A stretch of 64,000 nucleotides of DNA from Bacteroidia bacterium (GCA_033391075.1 JAWPMV010000001.1:7130001-7194000); one strand, 5' to 3'. Positions 27,720-37,647 are shown, counted from the stretch's first letter. The notes: a model not told the origin generated them from the letters alone. Translations and numbers: made by a program.

Positions 27720-28358
27720 ATGAAAGCAGGTGTCATCCCCGATTTCGATTATCAGCGATTTTCTCAATTGAGCCCTAAAGTGCTCAACTTGCTCAAAGAT
27801 CGCGTATCGAAGTCGGGGGATTTTATTTCTCTCCCTACTCTTCATCTGGAAGATGACATTGAGAACTATGGAAAGCAGCTAAAAATCTTTCGATGTCCAG
27901 GCAAATTGGAAGCCGTATGGGATGCCTATACAAAAGGAAAACCACAGGAAGTCTGGAAAGGGCCAATGGTAAATTTTCTGTTCTCATTTTCCGAACGAGA
28001 CAAAAAACTCTATTATCCGGACGATGAGATGCCTTTATTTCATGTGGGGCAGCAGTTTTATTGCTGGTTAAATATTATGGGGCCGAGGTTGGTGGTAGGC
28101 TTTCGATTGATGAAAGTAGATGAAGAGAAGAAAGAATTGGAGATCGCTTATCTGAAAGGGGGGATGTATAGGGGAACGCAAATCCTTTCCTTTGCTCAGG
28201 AAGGGGAAGAGACCACCATAACGCATAAGAGTTATTTCCGCAGTGCCAATAGATTGATGGATGCGACTTTGTATCCTTTCTTCCATAAGCTGACAACGGG
28301 GGAGCATCACAAAGCGGTAAGAGAAAATTTATTACAAAAAAGTAGGGCTAGCTCATGA
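27720..28358 (+). CDS. Conserved-looking protein, possible SRPBCC-like fold
   Basis: A 212-residue soluble protein with no signal peptide that I cannot place with certainty. The ATG at 27720 is preferred to a TTG three codons earlier. The second half reads VGFRLMKVDEEKKELEIAYLKGGMYRGTQ, then EETTITHKSYFRSANRLMD and YPFFHKLTTGEHHKAV. This strand-and-terminal-helix layout is reminiscent of SRPBCC/DUF1990-like proteins. It is probably co-transcribed with the beta-barrel gene. Function is unknown. Confidence 0.6.
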   Translation: MKAGVIPDFDYQRFSQLSPKVLNLLKDRVSKSGDFISLPTLHLEDDIENYGKQLKIFRCPGKLEAVWDAYTKGKPQEVWKGPMVNFLFSFSERDKKLYYPDDEMPLFHVGQQFYCWLNIMGPRLVVGFRLMKVDEEKKELEIAYLKGGMYRGTQILSFAQEGEETTITHKSYFRSANRLMDATLYPFFHKLTTGEHHKAVRENLLQKSRASS

Positions 28359-28392
28359 GCTACCCCTATCTATATATATCCTAATATTTATC

Positions 28393-29010
28393 CTAGAAAG
28401 TTACTCCGACCGTAAAGGAGGTATTATAATTCACTCCGCTGATCGGTGCAAAAGATAATTCGTTGACTCCTTCCCAGAATCCGGTTTTGAAATCATCAAA
28501 GGTGGCATCAAACTCAACTCCTACCAGGAGGATTTTGAAGAGCCTTGCGTTTACTCCTCCAACAACTCCCAATCCGGCTCTTGTATTGCCATTTTGGATA
28601 TTGTCAAAGTTTTGCTGAATGACGTCTTCGCCTACTACGGTAATCGGGATGAATACGCCTGGATAGAAATCCAGAAAAGCGACCTTAAAGTGTTTTTCAA
28701 TACCAAATACTCCAGTCAGATCTCTTCTTCTTGCATCATAATCCGTGGTGATTCCATCTCCTACGGTATAGTTGATGTTGTCGAGACCTACTCCTGCACG
28801 AAAGGCCCAATTCTTTTTGGTAAAGTAACGGGCATTCAGCAAGAGAGAAGTACTTCCTGCATAATCAATATTTGTATTTCCAGCATTGGTATTATCGATA
28901 TTGAAATCGCTAATATTTACAACTGCGGAAAAACGTTGGGCTTGGATGGGGGAGAATGTGAGTACGAAAAGACTCACACAGGCTACTAAAGTTTTGAACA
29001 AAAATTTCAT
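28393..29010 (-). CDS. Outer-membrane beta-barrel protein
   Basis: A 205-residue protein. The start at 29010 gives a signal peptide ending in IQAQ; upstream ATGs only add a non-signal extension. The mature part has eight or so beta strands: RFSAVVNISDFNI, STSLLLNARYFTKKNWAFRAGVGLDNINY, GVFGIEKHFKVAFLDFYPGVFIP, NARLFKILLVGVEFDATF, and a final NTSFTVGVTF ending in Phe. This suits an 8-strand outer-membrane barrel. It is convergent with the preceding gene. The 34-bp gap between them carries an imperfect inverted repeat (28343-28368), a weak terminator candidate. Confidence 0.78.
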   Translation of the reverse strand: MKFLFKTLVACVSLFVLTFSPIQAQRFSAVVNISDFNIDNTNAGNTNIDYAGSTSLLLNARYFTKKNWAFRAGVGLDNINYTVGDGITTDYDARRRDLTGVFGIEKHFKVAFLDFYPGVFIPITVVGEDVIQQNFDNIQNGNTRAGLGVVGGVNARLFKILLVGVEFDATFDDFKTGFWEGVNELSFAPISGVNYNTSFTVGVTF

Positions 29011-29231
29011 ATCTCTTTTCTGTGTTGTTGACATTCTTACGGCAAAGACCTCGCCTGAATTGTAGAGTTGCGTATATAAACAGCCCACTTCTTTCAAACG
29101 TGTCAATGTGACAGCTTTTCGTGTTGGCTTACTTCTGGATGAATTTCCTCTAAGCCAATTTTTGTTCTACTTTGATCTGTGAGGAGTGCAGTTTTGGAGA
29201 TAATTTTTCTTGAGGGAATGTGTTTTCCTGT

Positions 29232-30065
29232 TTAGACCTTCTCTTTCTTTTCGTATTTCTCGGCCTTGATGTGAATGTTGAATACCTTATCCGGATACTG
29301 TGGGCCGGAAGTTATTTTTGAATCAATGGATTTGGGATGATAAATAGCACAAAGGGTATTGGAAACGTGGTAGATATGTTTGCGTGCTTCTCGGGGAGCT
29401 CCGTCCATCATTCCTGCCAGCACTTCCCATTGAGGTTTTTCAAAAGTATTGCCGTAGTCATGCCAAACGATCACAGAGTTCTCATCTTTCAATAATTTGA
29501 AGGCATTCTCCGTATCAATTCTCACGCCTTTGTAGGAATGATCTCCGTCGATAAAAATGACATCAAATTTCTTCCCCAGACTCGAGAAGTCAAAGGTATG
29601 CGAATTGGCCTGGACGTGATTTACATTAGGAATCCCTTCTGAAAAGAAGCGTTGAAAGCGGGCATCTTCTGTCCATCCTCCTTTTTCCATCTCATCATCC
29701 GGCAAGCTTACCGAAGTACATGAATTGGCAAAAGCAGCTACATTGGAAATGCTTTCTCCTCTCCAGGTCCCGATCTCCATATAGTCGCATCCTGCTCTTT
29801 CCTTTACCAATAAATTCAATAAAGCAATATCAATTGGTCTGGAAGTACCATCCAGGTAAGTGTAATTGATCACCTGGGACTCAAATCCCGGGATCAAGTC
29901 CATGACATTTACATCCGGGAGCCCATGTTTAAGGTGAGCATATGTTTTCAAGACGTAGTTTTTCTTGCTCTGCTCATTTGTGAAATGATATAAATTCTTC
30001 AGAAAGGAGCTCAAATCCGTAAAAAGGATTTTCAGGAAGGCAAAAAATAGCTGCGGTTTGTTCAT
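29232..30065 (-). CDS. Class I methyltransferase (Methyltransf_24-like)
   Basis: A 277-residue protein. The SAM-binding strand CDYMEIGTWRGESISNVAAF (about residues 93-112) and the later FDVIFIDGDHSYKGVRIDTE and VIVWHDYGN are typical of Methyltransf_24/cephalosporin hydroxylase-like enzymes often found near glycan genes. N-terminal residues 1-60 are helical. Substrate is unknown; small-molecule or sugar methylation is inferred. It is a single minus-strand gene. Confidence 0.78.
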   Translation of the reverse strand: MNKPQLFFAFLKILFTDLSSFLKNLYHFTNEQSKKNYVLKTYAHLKHGLPDVNVMDLIPGFESQVINYTYLDGTSRPIDIALLNLLVKERAGCDYMEIGTWRGESISNVAAFANSCTSVSLPDDEMEKGGWTEDARFQRFFSEGIPNVNHVQANSHTFDFSSLGKKFDVIFIDGDHSYKGVRIDTENAFKLLKDENSVIVWHDYGNTFEKPQWEVLAGMMDGAPREARKHIYHVSNTLCAIYHPKSIDSKITSGPQYPDKVFNIHIKAEKYEKKEKV

Positions 30066-30145
30066 ATAAACGAAAACTAATGTCAGGCAGCGAATTTATA
30101 CATTATTGAAGGAGAATCGCTAATCCAGAACAAATTATTGAGGCC

Positions 30146-32548
30146 TTATTCTTTCATGAATTTCAGATAGCCGATGTTTTTTTCATCCTCTACCTGGATG
30201 ATATAGATACCTTTTGGAAGCTCTTTTACTGAAATTTCCAGCTGTTCGCGAAAGGCAGTTTCCTTTTTCAAAACTTGTTGCCCATTCGTATTAAATATGC
30301 TGATGTTAAGCTTGCCAGAGTAAAAAAGGGCTTTTCCCAGCAAAAAGGAGTGCCGTACAGGATTGGGATAGAGTTGCCATCCAAATGGGCTGAGTTCCTG
30401 GCCATAACTGGAGGCTAAAGAATCAACCATGACTAGCTGACAAAAAGTATCTAAGCAGACATTGAGTTCATCGTAAAATTTCTCGACCGTCAAACAAACA
30501 TTGTAAGAGCCTGGTAGAAAGTATTGGTGGTCTATGGTATCTGTTTGAAAAACAGATCTCCGGTTTCCGTCGCCAAAATCCCAGCGCCATCTATCGATGC
30601 CACTATCAGGCCCAATAGAAGCATCCATAGCCGTCAACACCAATCCATTGCTGGTATAGTCAAAGTTTGCCTGAAGGGTAGTCGTATCACAAGGGGAGGC
30701 AAACTGACAGCTTTCCGGATTTACCTGAAAAAAAGAGGTATCCGGGCAGCCCAATGCATTTGTTCGAACAAGCTGAAATAAAGTGGTATCAGTAGGAAAA
30801 GCTTGTGGATTCGGACAAGTTGTACAGCTCAATCCAGGAGCTGGAGACCATTGATAGGAACTTGATCCATCGTCTCCATTGAGAATGGCAGTGTCTCCGG
30901 AACAGATGTTGAAAGTTTGGAGGTTGTTGTAATCTGCTAGAGTCCTTATTTCATTGATACAAAGTTCACGACTATAAAACCTAATATCATCCATTTTCCC
31001 ATTAAAAAAATAGAGAGGGCCTGAGCTTGTGAATCCATCATTTCGTCCCAGATTTCCATTGTTGTTGCTGTAAACCATATTTCCCCCAGTTCCGCTATAA
31101 GTTCCACAATCATTATTCCCGTTATAATAAATATCCATATCCAGAGGACCTCTGATAATAATTGCAACATGGGTCCAGCTAAAAAGCGGGGCTACACTCG
31201 TTCCAAACTTGGTTCGCCTGCCTGCGGGACTCACTGGACCTCCGTCTCCATAAAGAGCACCGGTAATTCCATTTTGATTGCTTACATAGATACCTGTCCG
31301 TTGATTTTCAATAAAGTCGTTTCTGAATATGAGATTGAAATCGTGATCTGCCAGTTCGATCCATGCAGTCACTGTAACCGGAAATTGTTGAGGCTTGAAT
31401 TTTTGATTACTCAATAGATCTATGTAATCATCCACTCCATCAAATTGATAAGCAGAATTAGCGTTCCCAAATCTATCAGTTGTTAATGTTGCTCCAACAG
31501 GGGTCCCATGATTCCCATTAGCTGAAACATCCAGAGCATTCCCATCCAAGGGGTAGTGAGCGATAAGACTATCTTGTAAACTAAAAGAGGGATCACAGAC
31601 ACTTAGATTACAATTTCTCACATGCACTTGATAAAAAGTAGTATCTGGACAGCCGCGTGAATTTGTTCTTATAAGTCTGTATGTGGTAGAATCATTTGGA
31701 CTGGCCGTTGGAGTAGGACAATTCGTGCAACTAAGCCCTTGACTTGGAGACCATTGATAGCTCGCAGATCCATTATCCGCATCCAATATATTTTGAGAGC
31801 CCTGGCAGACATTTAAGGTGCTAGTATTTTGATAGTTGGCTAAAAAGCGTAACTCATCAAGACTCAGTTCCCTATTATAAAAGCGAAATTCGTCAATTTT
31901 CCCCTTGTAATAAATCAAGCCCCCAGCTCCATTCTGATCATCATCTCTACCAAAGTTTCCATTATTGCTGCTATATGCGAGCGTGCTACCAAATCCACTA
32001 TAAGTTCCACAATCAAAGTTCCCATCAACATATACATCCATATCTTGTGGCCCTCTGATGATCACGGCTATATGTTTCCATTCCAAAAGAGCCAGGGTAG
32101 TGGATCCGCTTACTGATCTACGACTATTGGGGCTAATCACACCTCCATCTCCGTAAGCTGCAACTGTTCGCCCATTTACCATATTCAACCAAATCCCATT
32201 GTAGCGATCCTCTTCAAAATCATTCCTAAATACCAGATTGAAATTATAATCCTGCAACTCTATCCAGGTAGAAATAGTTACTGGAAATTGTTGGGGCTTA
32301 AATTTTTGATTAGCAAGTAGGTCTATATAATCATCAATTCCATCAAATTGATAGGCAGAATTAGGACTGCCAAATCTATCAGTTGTCAATGCAGCCCCAT
32401 GTACTGATCCATGATTTCCATTGCCTGAAATATCGAGGACATTGCCATCAAGTGGATAGTGGGCGACAAGGCTATCTTGCAGGCTTAATTGTGCCCATGA
32501 AAAATTAAAAAAAAGAAGTAGAATAATACCTGGAACAAATGTTTTCAT
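30146..32548 (-). CDS. LamG-LamG-PKD surface protein with T9SS sorting domain
   Basis: An 800-residue secreted protein with a signal peptide (1-19). It carries two concanavalin-like LamG/Laminin_G_3 domains (about 25-235 and 325-540; each has SLQDSL(V/I)AHYPLDGN, then a GKIDEFRFYNREL or GKMDDIRFYSREL end). Each is followed by a Cys-containing spacer (SCTNCPTPTASPNDSTTYRL type). A PKD domain (about 640-715, WRWDFGDGNRRS) and a T9SS type A sorting domain (from GWQLYPNPVRHSF to the end) follow. It is probably an outer-surface carbohydrate- or matrix-binding protein. The next gene upstream is a close paralogue. Confidence 0.9.
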   Translation of the reverse strand: MKTFVPGIILLLFFNFSWAQLSLQDSLVAHYPLDGNVLDISGNGNHGSVHGAALTTDRFGSPNSAYQFDGIDDYIDLLANQKFKPQQFPVTISTWIELQDYNFNLVFRNDFEEDRYNGIWLNMVNGRTVAAYGDGGVISPNSRRSVSGSTTLALLEWKHIAVIIRGPQDMDVYVDGNFDCGTYSGFGSTLAYSSNNGNFGRDDDQNGAGGLIYYKGKIDEFRFYNRELSLDELRFLANYQNTSTLNVCQGSQNILDADNGSASYQWSPSQGLSCTNCPTPTASPNDSTTYRLIRTNSRGCPDTTFYQVHVRNCNLSVCDPSFSLQDSLIAHYPLDGNALDVSANGNHGTPVGATLTTDRFGNANSAYQFDGVDDYIDLLSNQKFKPQQFPVTVTAWIELADHDFNLIFRNDFIENQRTGIYVSNQNGITGALYGDGGPVSPAGRRTKFGTSVAPLFSWTHVAIIIRGPLDMDIYYNGNNDCGTYSGTGGNMVYSNNNGNLGRNDGFTSSGPLYFFNGKMDDIRFYSRELCINEIRTLADYNNLQTFNICSGDTAILNGDDGSSSYQWSPAPGLSCTTCPNPQAFPTDTTLFQLVRTNALGCPDTSFFQVNPESCQFASPCDTTTLQANFDYTSNGLVLTAMDASIGPDSGIDRWRWDFGDGNRRSVFQTDTIDHQYFLPGSYNVCLTVEKFYDELNVCLDTFCQLVMVDSLASSYGQELSPFGWQLYPNPVRHSFLLGKALFYSGKLNISIFNTNGQQVLKKETAFREQLEISVKELPKGIYIIQVEDEKNIGYLKFMKE

Positions 32549-32635
32549 GATTCCTGAATGTGATGCCTGTACAAAGGCGTTTTTTACTTGAAATAGCTGA
32601 ACTAGATTTTATTCATTTGATAGCGGAATTTCCTC

Positions 32636-35017
32636 TTACTCCTTAACAAACTTCAAAAAACCCGTTTTTTCTTTATTTTTAATTTCTAAAATGTATAAAC
32701 CGGATGCTAGATTTTGAATGTCGATTTCTAGCTTGGCTTCAAAAAAATTCTCTTGGATATCAAGCTCTTTACCTCTGAGATTGTAGACCTTAAGTTGAAT
32801 TTCCCCTTGATAATCCGCATGTGCTAACATAATGCTTCTTTTAGCAGGATTGGGGTAGAGTTGCCATCCAAATGGGCTGAGTTCTTGACCATAGCTGGAG
32901 GCTAAAGAATCCACCATGACTAGCTGACAGAAAGTGTCGAAGCAGACATTGAGCTCATCGTAAAATTTTTCTATGGTCAGGCATACATTGTAAGAGCCTG
33001 GCAGAAAATATTGGTGGTCTACGGTATCTGTTTGAAAAACAGACCTCCGGTTTCCATCGCCAAAATCCCAACGCCATCTATCGATGCCACTATCAGGTCC
33101 GATGGAGGCATCCATACCCGTAAACACCAATCCATTGCTGGTATAGTCAAAGTTTGCCTGCAGGGTGGTCGTATCACAAGGAGGGATAAACTGACAAACT
33201 TCAGGAGTTAATTCGAAAGACAAGGTATCTCGACAATTGAATCCATTATCACGAATGACCTGATATAGAGTGGTATCTGAGGGATAAGCCTGAGGATTAG
33301 AACAATTGCTACAACTGAGGTCTTGAGCCGGAGACCAACTATAAGTGCTGGATCCATTATCTACATTCAAACTAGCCGTATCTCCTGTGCAAAAATTCAG
33401 AATCGTATAATTGCTGTACTCAGCCAATTCTCTGATTTCATAGATACAAAGTTCGCGATTATATAGTCGGACATCATCTATTTTTCCATGTAGGTAAAGG
33501 TCATTTCTGGATGTACCTACTCCTAACATGCCATCAACCAAAGAATAAGCCATAGGACCTCCTGATCCACTATAGGTTCCACAGTCGTTTACCCCGTTTA
33601 TAAAAATATCCATGTCAAACGATCCTCTGATAACCACTGCTACATGATACCATTGATTGAGATTGAGGGTAGTCGTTCCCGTCTTTGACCTTCTCCAATT
33701 AGGACCTGTTGGTCCTCCGTCTCCAAAATGAGCAGAAACTTTTCCATTGACGATATTCATCCAGGGACCGTGATAGGTGCCTAGTATGAAGTCATTTTGG
33801 AAAACATTGTTCAGGTCATAATCTCTGATTTCTACCCAGGCCGCTATGGTAACAGGCAAGGCAGGTTTGAATTTGGGATGATTGGCTTGGAGGCTAATAA
33901 AATCATCTACTCCATCCAGAAAATAGGCTTCATTTGGATTGCCAAATCGATCTGTAGTCAATACTGCTCCCGTAGCAGTTCCGTCATTCCCAAAACCTGA
34001 TGCATCCAGGAAATTTCCATTGACAGGATAATGAGCTACCAGGCTGTCTGTAAGGCTGAAAGACGAATCACATGGATTACTTTGACAATTGAGGACATTC
34101 ACTTCTACGCTAAAGGTGTCAGGACATGCATTTGAAATGCTTCTTATAACCTGATACTCGGTAGAGACTGTTGGATTAGCAATAGGCGTCCGACAAGTAG
34201 TACAACTCAATCCTGTGGAAGGAGACCATGAGTAACTATTAGCTGCACCGGCATCAATATTGGCAGAAGTACCTCCACATATACTATAACTTCTTTTGAC
34301 AGTTATTTCGGACAGCTTCTCTACTTCTTCTGGTCCCAAAGCACGATTATAAAATCGGACATCATCTATTTGGCCATTAAAGAAATTGAGCGGGCCCGGA
34401 CTGGCAAAATCATCTGATCTACCCAGGTCTCCATTTGACGAACTGTACGCTAAATTTCCGCCGGAACCTGTATAAATTCCACAATCATTTTTGCCATTGA
34501 TGTAAATATCCATATCCTGGGCTCCGCGGATTACTACCGTAACGTGCGTCCATTGGAATTGTGGCAAAACGCTCGTGCCTCTTTTGGATCTCCGACTAGT
34601 GGGAGAAACAGCATTCCCATCTCCAAAGCCTGCAGAGATAATCCCACCTGAGGAATTCATCCAAACCCCGTGATAAAAATTCTCTTCGAAATCATTTCGA
34701 AAGACCATGTTGAGATTATAATCATGGAGTTGTATCCAGGCGCTTATGCTGACAGGTAATTGCGGTTTGAATTTTTGGTTGGCTGATAATTCGACATAAT
34801 CATTGAATCCATCAAATTGCATCGCCGCATTCGGATTGCCATAACGGTCTGCTACCAGAACTGCACCTTGAAGGCTGCCATGATTTGCATTGCCGGAGAT
34901 ATCGAGGGCATTGCCATCAAGTGGATAGTGGGCGACAAGGCTATCTTGTAGCGTAAGTTGAGCTTGTGCAATATGAAAGAATGAGCATACCGCTAGGAGA
35001 AGTATTTGTGTTTTCAT
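32636..35017 (-). CDS. LamG-LamG-PKD surface protein with T9SS sorting domain, paralogue
   Basis: A 793-residue paralogue of the neighbouring gene with the same order: signal peptide (MKTQILLLAVCSFFHIAQAQ, start at 35017), two LamG domains with Cys spacers, a PKD domain and a T9SS sorting domain (YPNPAKRS). The PKD part and the PNP lead-in are nearly identical to the neighbour, while the last 70 residues and the second LamG domain differ more. The pair lies in tandem 87 bp apart, consistent with duplication followed by partial gene conversion. It is probably a surface adhesin or matrix protein. Confidence 0.9.
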   Translation of the reverse strand: MKTQILLLAVCSFFHIAQAQLTLQDSLVAHYPLDGNALDISGNANHGSLQGAVLVADRYGNPNAAMQFDGFNDYVELSANQKFKPQLPVSISAWIQLHDYNLNMVFRNDFEENFYHGVWMNSSGGIISAGFGDGNAVSPTSRRSKRGTSVLPQFQWTHVTVVIRGAQDMDIYINGKNDCGIYTGSGGNLAYSSSNGDLGRSDDFASPGPLNFFNGQIDDVRFYNRALGPEEVEKLSEITVKRSYSICGGTSANIDAGAANSYSWSPSTGLSCTTCRTPIANPTVSTEYQVIRSISNACPDTFSVEVNVLNCQSNPCDSSFSLTDSLVAHYPVNGNFLDASGFGNDGTATGAVLTTDRFGNPNEAYFLDGVDDFISLQANHPKFKPALPVTIAAWVEIRDYDLNNVFQNDFILGTYHGPWMNIVNGKVSAHFGDGGPTGPNWRRSKTGTTTLNLNQWYHVAVVIRGSFDMDIFINGVNDCGTYSGSGGPMAYSLVDGMLGVGTSRNDLYLHGKIDDVRLYNRELCIYEIRELAEYSNYTILNFCTGDTASLNVDNGSSTYSWSPAQDLSCSNCSNPQAYPSDTTLYQVIRDNGFNCRDTLSFELTPEVCQFIPPCDTTTLQANFDYTSNGLVFTGMDASIGPDSGIDRWRWDFGDGNRRSVFQTDTVDHQYFLPGSYNVCLTIEKFYDELNVCFDTFCQLVMVDSLASSYGQELSPFGWQLYPNPAKRSIMLAHADYQGEIQLKVYNLRGKELDIQENFFEAKLEIDIQNLASGLYILEIKNKEKTGFLKFVKE

Positions 35018-35141
35018 GAGTAAAAAGGATCTAGTTGGCTGGCTGTAAAAGTAAGAAAGATCAATATTTAAACTAAACAAATTCCTGTAGAATTCTGAGA
35101 ATCAACAATCTTTTTTAGCTTTGCTCCTCCTATAGAAACGG

Positions 35142-36389
35142 ATGAATAATCTTCTCAGGCAGATCTGGCAAAAAAACCTGATGCGTATAAAGCAGGTATT
35201 TTTTATTTCGCTGGATTTCCTCCTGTACTGTTGCTTGCCTACCCCTGAAATTGATCTCTCTTCGAGTTCGGATAAAAGACTGGTGCTTTTTTTAGGAGAT
35301 AGCCTGCAAGCTCGTATCCCCCGAATGGCCAAATGGCTGCAGAGAAAAGGAAATTATAGCTGTGTTCTGATGACAGCTCAGGGGAAGGGTTTTCAGATTT
35401 TCAATACGGAGATTTTTTCTGAGGTCCTTAGCTATCGATCTTCCTGGGATTTGAAAAGGAAGTTAAAGGGCTTAAAAGGAGTGGATCTTATCCATGCCTT
35501 TACCATACCCAGTCTTCCCATCAAAATAGCCATTGATCATGCGGATAGTCCCGTGATCATGGATATGCAGGATATGTACGTTAGCTACTTTGGCTTGAAA
35601 AGTCCCAAGCTGTATATGCGCCTTGATATGCCAAATGAAGCCTATTCAATTCGCAATGCGCATGGATTGGTAAGCCATAGTATCGAACTCATTAATGCCT
35701 GCAAGGAATACGAAATTGAGCAAAGACCGCCCACCTTATTCTTCCCGGTATATGCAGATGAAGATTATGCGATTGAGCCAGAAGAAATAAAACCCCTGGA
35801 TGAAATTCACATTGTATACGCAGGTTCTATAGCGGGCTCTTTTCAGGACGATCAGCACTTTGGGAGTATGAAGCTGTTCTGGCTGATCGAAGAGTTTGCC
35901 CGGCAAAGGATTCATTTTCATATCTATCCTTCCCCCAATATGCGTTTTCGGGACCTTATCTTATCCGAATACCATAAGATTGAGGCAGAAAATCCTTATT
36001 TCCATATGCATGAATCGGTCAAACAGGACCAGTTGGCAAAGGAATTGGGACAATATAGTTTCGGATTATTGCCTTTCTTTCTGGAAGATACCTCCCGAAC
36101 TTTCAACAAATTGGGGAGGGGGAGCAGCCAGAAGTTGTACAATTATATGGAGGCAGCTATACCCGTGATCATCTCTGAAGATTTAGCTTTTCAGGCATGG
36201 ATGGCTGGGCGTTATGGAGGAGGAGTAAAAGTGAATAAAAAAGACTTTTACCAGATGCGGGAAATCATAGAAGGGATTGATTATGTAGAAAGGCGGAAGG
36301 AGATTCTTAAGAATCGGGAAAAGGTCTTTTTGGGGGCTAATATTCCTCGCTTGATTGATTTTTATGAGGAGATTCTTGCTAAGGGATAA
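35142..36389 (+). CDS. GT-B-type glycosyltransferase
   Basis: A 415-residue protein with a GT-B-like layout: an N-terminal domain starting VLFLGDSLQARIPRMAKWL and a C-terminal domain with IHIVYAGSIAGSF, then LAKELGQYSFGLLPFF and the acceptor/donor-site segment RGSSQKLYNYMEAAIPVIISED. This last segment matches the E-x7-E-like position of GT4-family enzymes in a diverged form. It is soluble, probably membrane-associated, and adds a sugar to a surface glycan. It reads toward the glycan operon but is separated from it by the 484-bp gap holding the palindromic element. Confidence 0.75.
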   Translation: MNNLLRQIWQKNLMRIKQVFFISLDFLLYCCLPTPEIDLSSSSDKRLVLFLGDSLQARIPRMAKWLQRKGNYSCVLMTAQGKGFQIFNTEIFSEVLSYRSSWDLKRKLKGLKGVDLIHAFTIPSLPIKIAIDHADSPVIMDMQDMYVSYFGLKSPKLYMRLDMPNEAYSIRNAHGLVSHSIELINACKEYEIEQRPPTLFFPVYADEDYAIEPEEIKPLDEIHIVYAGSIAGSFQDDQHFGSMKLFWLIEEFARQRIHFHIYPSPNMRFRDLILSEYHKIEAENPYFHMHESVKQDQLAKELGQYSFGLLPFFLEDTSRTFNKLGRGSSQKLYNYMEAAIPVIISEDLAFQAWMAGRYGGGVKVNKKDFYQMREIIEGIDYVERRKEILKNREKVFLGANIPRLIDFYEEILAKG

Positions 36390-36411
36390 AGTTTGATCTT
36401 TAAAGAAGTGT

Positions 36412-36743
36412 TATGGTGTCTTTTTCTTCTTTTCCTTAGATGAAAAGAAGAAAAAATCAAGCTGCTGCAAAGCCAGCACACAGTCCGGCCCCCGCACCCG
36501 ATGCAGCAGCGGGCCCCCCTCGCGCAAAGGGAAGTGTTGGCGTGTTAGAGTAATAGCGCGTTGGAGTTGAGGTGAATCTAAGTAATAACAATCGCTAGCA
36601 CCCTAATACACTAACACCTTCCCCTCTTCCCAAGCGCGTTGGCCCTGCAGAGTCCATCGGGAAAAGAGGCGGCAAGTGAGGCTGGCTTTGGGCTCTGCGA
36701 TTTTTGACTCCAGCTTTTTCTAAAAAAGATGGAAAAACATCTC
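36412..36743. repeat. Large imperfect palindromic element, MITE-like
   Basis: Most of the 484-bp gap 36390-36873 is one degenerate inverted repeat of about 330 bp centred near 36579. Anchors are a perfect 14-bp hairpin in the left arm (36421-36434 with 36442-36455), CAAAGCCAGC 36468-36477 with GCTGGCTTTG 36681-36690, and CCCGATG 36498-36504 with CATCGGG 36655-36661. The octamer palindrome (copy B) forms its core. No reading frame of a transposase is inside. It could be a non-autonomous mobile element or a folded RNA/DNA structure. Confidence 0.7.
36534..36618. repeat. Octamer-repeat palindrome, copy B
   Basis: Left units from 36534 (GTGTTGGC, GTGTTAGA, GTAATAGC, GCGTTGGA) and right units 36595-36618 (CTAGCACC, CTAATACA, CTAACACC) share an 8-bp period. 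Pairing is imperfect; several mismatches are A/G or C/T changes. It sits in the centre of the 330-bp palindrome. Confidence 0.75.
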
Positions 36744-36846
36744 AAAAAGTGTAATCAAGAAAGAGGGGAAAGAATTACCGAATTACTTTTTAGGAGAAAA
36801 TCCTACTTCTTATAGTTACCGTAATAAAGAAGTAGAAAAGATTGAC

Positions 36847-36854
36847 TAATTTTG
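36847..36854 (+). promoter_or_regulatory. Promoter box for the glycan operon
   Basis: TAATTTTG matches the TAnnTTTG box of the Bacteroidota sigma factor, about 20 bp before the sulfotransferase ATG. A clear upstream TTG box was not found. Confidence 0.4.
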
Positions 36855-36873
36855 CAGCAAATTTTAAGTATAT

Positions 36874-37647
36874 ATGAATGATGGCAATGTCCCTTTGATC
36901 GGGGTAGCCTGGTGGCCTCATAGTGGAGGCAGATGGTTTTGCAGAAGTATATTAAATCAGCATCCTAAGGTAATGGGCGCTACCTTCGTGCACCCCTGGT
37001 TGTTCTACTCTACAGATATGACCATGGAGCTGGACATAACAGCTCAGGTGCATAAGGCTCGTTCTCTACCAGAATTGAAAAAACATTTGGCAGCTCTTAA
37101 AGGGAGCATAGATGCAGGAAGAGTTGAAGGCCTAAGAAGCTATTTTCAATCCATTGCTGACAATTATTTAGAAGAGGGGGGAGAGAAAAGTCATATTGTA
37201 GGAGAAATGTGTTTGGGTTCACCTATCCCCAGAGCGCTTGAAGTGGAGGCTTTATTCAAGGCATGGCCCAATTTTAAGCTCATTCATTTGGTAAGAAGTC
37301 CTCTGGAAAGCTTTCAGTCATTTGCAGTAAGACATGAGATGGACAGCGATCCGATCAAGGTAGGTGGTAGCTGGTTAAGCTTGAATGCGGGCATTCAGGC
37401 CTTCTTTGAAAACAATCCTCAATATGCGAAGCAGTATCATATGGTGAAATATGAGGACCTGCTGACAAATGCAGATGAGACCATAGAAAAGGTATGCGAG
37501 TTCACAGAATTAGAAGTGGATCAGTCTCTGTTTAGCAATATGAAACAACGCTGGGGAAGAAATACCAAGCCTGAGACACCTGCCTCGATCTCAAATCAGA
37601 TCAAAATGGTAGCTGAGACAGGTCTGAAACATTACGGATATTTATAG
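36874..37647 (+). CDS. Sulfotransferase
   Basis: A 257-residue cytosolic sulfotransferase. The 5'-phosphosulfate loop PHSGGRWFCRSIL begins at residue 15, and the 3'-phosphate segment is HLVRSPLESFQSFAVRH; KYEDLL appears late. These are the standard PAPS-binding elements, so it should transfer sulfate from PAPS to an acceptor such as a sugar or lipid. As the first gene of the eight-gene operon, it points to a sulfated glycan or precursor. The gene sits 10 bp before the first epimerase. Confidence 0.82.
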   Translation: MNDGNVPLIGVAWWPHSGGRWFCRSILNQHPKVMGATFVHPWLFYSTDMTMELDITAQVHKARSLPELKKHLAALKGSIDAGRVEGLRSYFQSIADNYLEEGGEKSHIVGEMCLGSPIPRALEVEALFKAWPNFKLIHLVRSPLESFQSFAVRHEMDSDPIKVGGSWLSLNAGIQAFFENNPQYAKQYHMVKYEDLLTNADETIEKVCEFTELEVDQSLFSNMKQRWGRNTKPETPASISNQIKMVAETGLKHYGYL

